From NCBI RefSeq assembly GCF_014472415.1, contig NZ_JACSZV010000003.1:1-64000 (forward strand): DNA of 64,000 nucleotides. Direction: 5' to 3'. The notes under the pieces were generated by a model, which made no database searches, was not told the origin of the DNA, and saw only the letters and a list, made by a program, of their open reading frames with translations. This DNA comes from Pseudomonas sp. N40(2020). GTDB taxonomy: Bacteria; Pseudomonadota; Gammaproteobacteria; Pseudomonadales; Pseudomonadaceae. The number at the start of each line of letters is the position of its first letter. Position 1 is the first letter of the stretch. Shown here one piece after another: positions 61,229-64,000 of this stretch. Both the position numbers and the translations under genes were made by a program.

Positions 61229-62899
61229 TCAGCTATCCAGCGCTTTGTACTTCTCGCGCAGATGGTTACGGATATAAACGGCCGACAGGTTCAGTGTCGC
61301 AATCACCAGCACCAGCAACAGCGCCGTGGCGTACACCAGCGGGCGTGCGGCTTCGACGTTCGGGCTCTGGAACCCGACGTCATAAATGTGGAAGCCCAAG
61401 TGCATGATCTTCTGATCCAGGTGCAGGTACGGATAGTTGCCATCCACCGGCAGCGACGGCGCCAGTTTCACCACACCCACCAGCATCAGCGGCGCCACTT
61501 CACCGGCGGCACGGGCCACGGCGAGGATCATGCCGGTCATCATGGACGGGCTGGCCATCGGGATCACAATCTTCCACAAGGTTTCAGCCTTGGTCGCGCC
61601 GAGGGCCAACGAGCCTTCACGCACGGTGCGAGGAATCCGCGCCAAGCCTTCTTCGGTGGCCACGATCACCACCGGCACCGCCAGCAGCGCCAGGGTCAGC
61701 GACGCCCAGAGCAGGCCCGGCGTACCAAAGGTCGGCGCCGGCAATGCTTCGGGGAAGAACAAGCGGTCGACCGAACCACCCAACACGTACACAAAGAAGC
61801 CCAGACCGAACACGCCGTAAACGATCGCCGGAACGCCCGCCAGGTTGTTCACCGCGATACGGATGATCCGCGTCAGGGTGTTCTGCTTGGCGTATTCACG
61901 CAGGTACACCGCCGCCAGTACGCCGAACGGGGTAACGATCATCGCCATGATCAGGGTCATCATCACGGTGCCGAAAATCGCCGGGAAGATCCCGCCTTCG
62001 GTGTTGGCTTCTCGCGGATCGTCGGAGAGGAATTCCCAGATCTTGCTGAAGTAGAAGCCGACCTTGGTGAAGGTGCTCATGGCGTTCGGCTGGTAAGCGT
62101 GAACCACTTTGCCCAGGCCGATTTCGATCTCTTTGCCATTGGCATCACGAGCGGTCAGCGCATCGCGGTTGAACTGCGCATGCAGATCGGCCAGACGCGC
62201 TTCGATGTCCTGATAACGGGCGTTAAGCTCGGCGCGCTCGGATTCCATGTCCGCTTGCGCGGTGGCGTCGAGCTTGCCTTCCAGTTCCAGCTTGCGACCG
62301 TGCAGACGGATGCGTTCCAGCCCTGCGTTGATCGCGCCGATATCGACTTTTTCCATCGACTTGAGCTGCGCGGCGAGGCCGTTCACACGGTTGATCCGCG
62401 CTTGCAGCTCTGGCCATGCGGCTTCGCCTTCGGCGATGACCTTGCCGTCCTGTTTGACGTTGACCAGGTAGCCGTAGAAGTTGCCCCACTCGCGACGCTC
62501 CAGCGCCATCAGCTCTGGCGGCGTCTTCTGGTTGGTCAGCCACTCGCCGACGATCCAGGTGAAGTCGTTGCCGTTCAGGTCACGGTTGCCGACCTTGATC
62601 AGCTCCCGGGTCATGAATTCCGGGCCTTCGTCCGGCACTGGCAAACCAGCGCTTTTGAGGCGGGCACGGGGCACTTCTTCCTTCTGTACCACTTCGCCGA
62701 CCACGAGGTGCTGGGCCTGGCCAGGTACGTCGTAGCTGGCGTGGATCAGATCCGCCGGCCAAAAGTGACCCAGACCGCGCACGGCAATCACCGCCAGCAG
62801 GCCAATGGTCATGATGACCGAGATGGACACCGCGCCACCGCTGATCCAGACGCCCGGGGCGCCGCTCTTGAACCATCCTTTCAGGGAGTTCTGTTTCAC
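61229..62899 (-). CDS. pstA: Phosphate ABC transporter permease PstA (extended type)
   Basis: The protein has 556 residues, nearly twice the length of E. coli PstA. An N-terminal membrane helix (AVSISVIMTIGLLAVIAVRG) is followed by a ~250-residue periplasmic part with a coiled-coil section (LEGKLDATAQADMESERAEL). The conserved permease core follows (REYAKQNTLTRIIRIAVNNLAGVPAIVYG, landmarked by NNLAGVPAIVYG). Extended PstA/PstC are usual in Pseudomonas. It lies 16 bases after pstC. Confidence 0.95.
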   Translation of the reverse strand: MKQNSLKGWFKSGAPGVWISGGAVSISVIMTIGLLAVIAVRGLGHFWPADLIHASYDVPGQAQHLVVGEVVQKEEVPRARLKSAGLPVPDEGPEFMTRELIKVGNRDLNGNDFTWIVGEWLTNQKTPPELMALERREWGNFYGYLVNVKQDGKVIAEGEAAWPELQARINRVNGLAAQLKSMEKVDIGAINAGLERIRLHGRKLELEGKLDATAQADMESERAELNARYQDIEARLADLHAQFNRDALTARDANGKEIEIGLGKVVHAYQPNAMSTFTKVGFYFSKIWEFLSDDPREANTEGGIFPAIFGTVMMTLIMAMIVTPFGVLAAVYLREYAKQNTLTRIIRIAVNNLAGVPAIVYGVFGLGFFVYVLGGSVDRLFFPEALPAPTFGTPGLLWASLTLALLAVPVVIVATEEGLARIPRTVREGSLALGATKAETLWKIVIPMASPSMMTGMILAVARAAGEVAPLMLVGVVKLAPSLPVDGNYPYLHLDQKIMHLGFHIYDVGFQSPNVEAARPLVYATALLLVLVIATLNLSAVYIRNHLREKYKALDS

Positions 62900-62915
62900 A
62901 GACTTCTACCTTTGC

Positions 62916-64000
62916 TTAAAGCGACGAGTATTTCTTGCGCAGACGCTGACGAATCAGTTCTGCCAGGGTGTTCATGACGAAGGTGAACATCAGCAGCACC
63001 AGCGCCGAGAGGAACAGCACGCGGTAGTGGCTGCCGCCGACTTCCGACTCCGGCATTTCCACCGCGACGTTGGCGGCCAGGGTGCGCAGGCCTTCGAACA
63101 GGTTCATTTCCATGACCGGGGTGTTACCGGTGGCCATCAGCACGATCATGGTTTCACCGACCGCACGGCCCATGCCGATCATCAGCGCCGAGAAGATGCC
63201 CGGGCTGGCGGTCAGGATCACCACACGCGTCATGGTCTGCCACGGTGTGGCACCGAGGGCCAGCGAACCGAGGGTCAGGCCACGCGGCACGCTGAACACG
63301 GCGTCTTCGGCAATCGAATAGATGTTCGGGATCACCGCAAAACCCATGGCCAGACCGACCACCAGAGCGTTGCGCTGGTCGTAGGTGATGCCCAGGTCGT
63401 GGGAGATCCACATGCGCATGTCGCCGCCGAAGAACCAGTTCTCCATGTACGGGCTCATGTACAGCGACAGCCAGCCCACAAACAGGATCACTGGAATCAG
63501 CAGCGCACTTTCCCAGCCATCCGGGACTCTCAGGCGGATCGACTCAGGCAGACGGCTGAAGGCGAAACCGGCGACCAGAATGCCGATCGGCAGCAGCATC
63601 AGCAGGCTGAAGATGCCCGGCAGATGCCCTTCGACATACGGCGCGAGGAACAGACCGGCGAAGAAACCGAGGATCACCGTCGGCATCGCTTCCATCAGTT
63701 CGATCACCGGCTTGACCTTGCGGCGCATGCCCGGGGCCATGAAGTACGCGGTGTAGATCGCAGCGGCAACGGCCAGTGGCGCGGCCAGCAGCATCGCGTA
63801 GAACGCGGCTTTCAGGGTGCCGAAGGTCAGTGGCGACAGGCTCAGTTTCGGTTCGAAATCGGTGTTGGCCGCGGTCGATTGCCAGACATATTTAGGCTCG
63901 TCGTAGTTTTCGTACCAGACCTTGCTCCACAGCGCGCTCCAGGAAACTTCCGGATGCGGGTTGTCGAGGAGCAGTGGTTGCAGCTTGCCGCCAGACTCCA
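62916..64000 (-). CDS. pstC: Phosphate ABC transporter permease PstC, 5' end outside window
   Basis: The frame is open from the window edge (translated edge region includes VWYENYDEPKYVWQSTAAN) through FGTLKAAFYAMLLAAPLAVA and continues to the stop at 62916. The core permease motif (VIELMEAMPTVILGFFAGLFL, landmarked by MEAMPTVILGF) and helices are present. The large periplasmic region before the core suggests the extended type, as in PstA. Pst transport itself requires PstS, expected upstream outside this window. Confidence 0.95.
   Translation of the reverse strand, partial: ESGGKLQPLLLDNPHPEVSWSALWSKVWYENYDEPKYVWQSTAANTDFEPKLSLSPLTFGTLKAAFYAMLLAAPLAVAAAIYTAYFMAPGMRRKVKPVIELMEAMPTVILGFFAGLFLAPYVEGHLPGIFSLLMLLPIGILVAGFAFSRLPESIRLRVPDGWESALLIPVILFVGWLSLYMSPYMENWFFGGDMRMWISHDLGITYDQRNALVVGLAMGFAVIPNIYSIAEDAVFSVPRGLTLGSLALGATPWQTMTRVVILTASPGIFSALMIGMGRAVGETMIVLMATGNTPVMEMNLFEGLRTLAANVAVEMPESEVGGSHYRVLFLSALVLLMFTFVMNTLAELIRQRLRKKYSSL

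Noticed and set aside
59219..62977. 1252-codon plus-strand open frame opposite phoU, pstB and pstA
   Set aside because: It spans several conserved genes on the other strand and has the residue bias of antisense frames; no motif.
1..64000. CRISPR array, rRNA or tRNA genes, prophage structural genes
   Set aside because: I saw no regularly spaced direct repeats and no rRNA or tRNA sequence. Phage-like proteins are all explained by the T6SS tail homologues (TssB, TssC, TssE, VgrG).

Overview
The window is about 60% G+C chromosomal DNA from a Pseudomonas, most probably of the P. fluorescens group. The evidence is the core gene order on the right (HU, rubredoxin reductase, rubredoxin, ubiC, ubiA, phoB, phoR, a CBS/CorC protein, an M23 peptidase, a response regulator, phoU, pstB, pstA, pstC). 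This matches the order I recall for P. aeruginosa PA5348-PA5368. Pseudomonas-type REP palindromes lie between several of these genes.

Left part (1-9.3 kb): the end of an IS3-family element, a GNAT-like gene, then a minus-strand run of small exported proteins. Two contain LprI/DUF1311 lysozyme-inhibitor-type domains, two are paralogues of each other, and one has Sel1-like repeats. Set among them is a two-gene unit: an alpha/beta-hydrolase fused to a PEP-synthase-like phosphotransferase, and a membrane-anchored TIGR01777 epimerase.

Middle-left (9.3-19.9 kb): a structured leader in front of a DUF6124 gene; AT-richer minus-strand genes for exported proteins and an orphan PoNi-type immunity protein, separated by a family of GGGGACAG palindromes; then a vgrG operon carrying a Sel1 protein, a 1037-residue peptidoglycan-hydrolase effector (NlpC/P60, M23-like, EF-hands, GH19) and an exported immunity candidate.

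Centre (19.9-43.8 kb): a complete type VI secretion (T6SS) operon on the minus strand, tssA-B-C-E-[insert]-F-G-clpV-sfa-lipoprotein-fha-tssJ-K-L-M-stp-stk. The order is that of the P. aeruginosa HSI-II (H2) system. As there, no hcp lies in the cluster. The insert between tssE and tssF is a PAAR protein, a lysozyme-fold effector candidate and five small exported or membrane proteins.

Right of the operon, on the plus strand (44.5-49.6 kb), a VgrG fused to a Tle1-type (DUF2235) phospholipase is followed by a DUF2931 lipoprotein and a periplasmic protein built on an internal repeat; both are immunity candidates.

Functionally, the tss genes build the sheath, baseplate, membrane complex and ClpV recycling motor. 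Sfa is a sigma-54 activator, and Fha/Stk/Stp give phosphorylation control. Two VgrG proteins and one PAAR deliver at least three predicted cell-envelope toxins (peptidoglycan twice, phospholipid once), each with adjacent exported candidate immunity proteins. The left part looks like an accumulation of further immunity-type genes. From 49.6 kb onward the DNA is conserved housekeeping and phosphate-regulon sequence with a Pho box in front of phoB.
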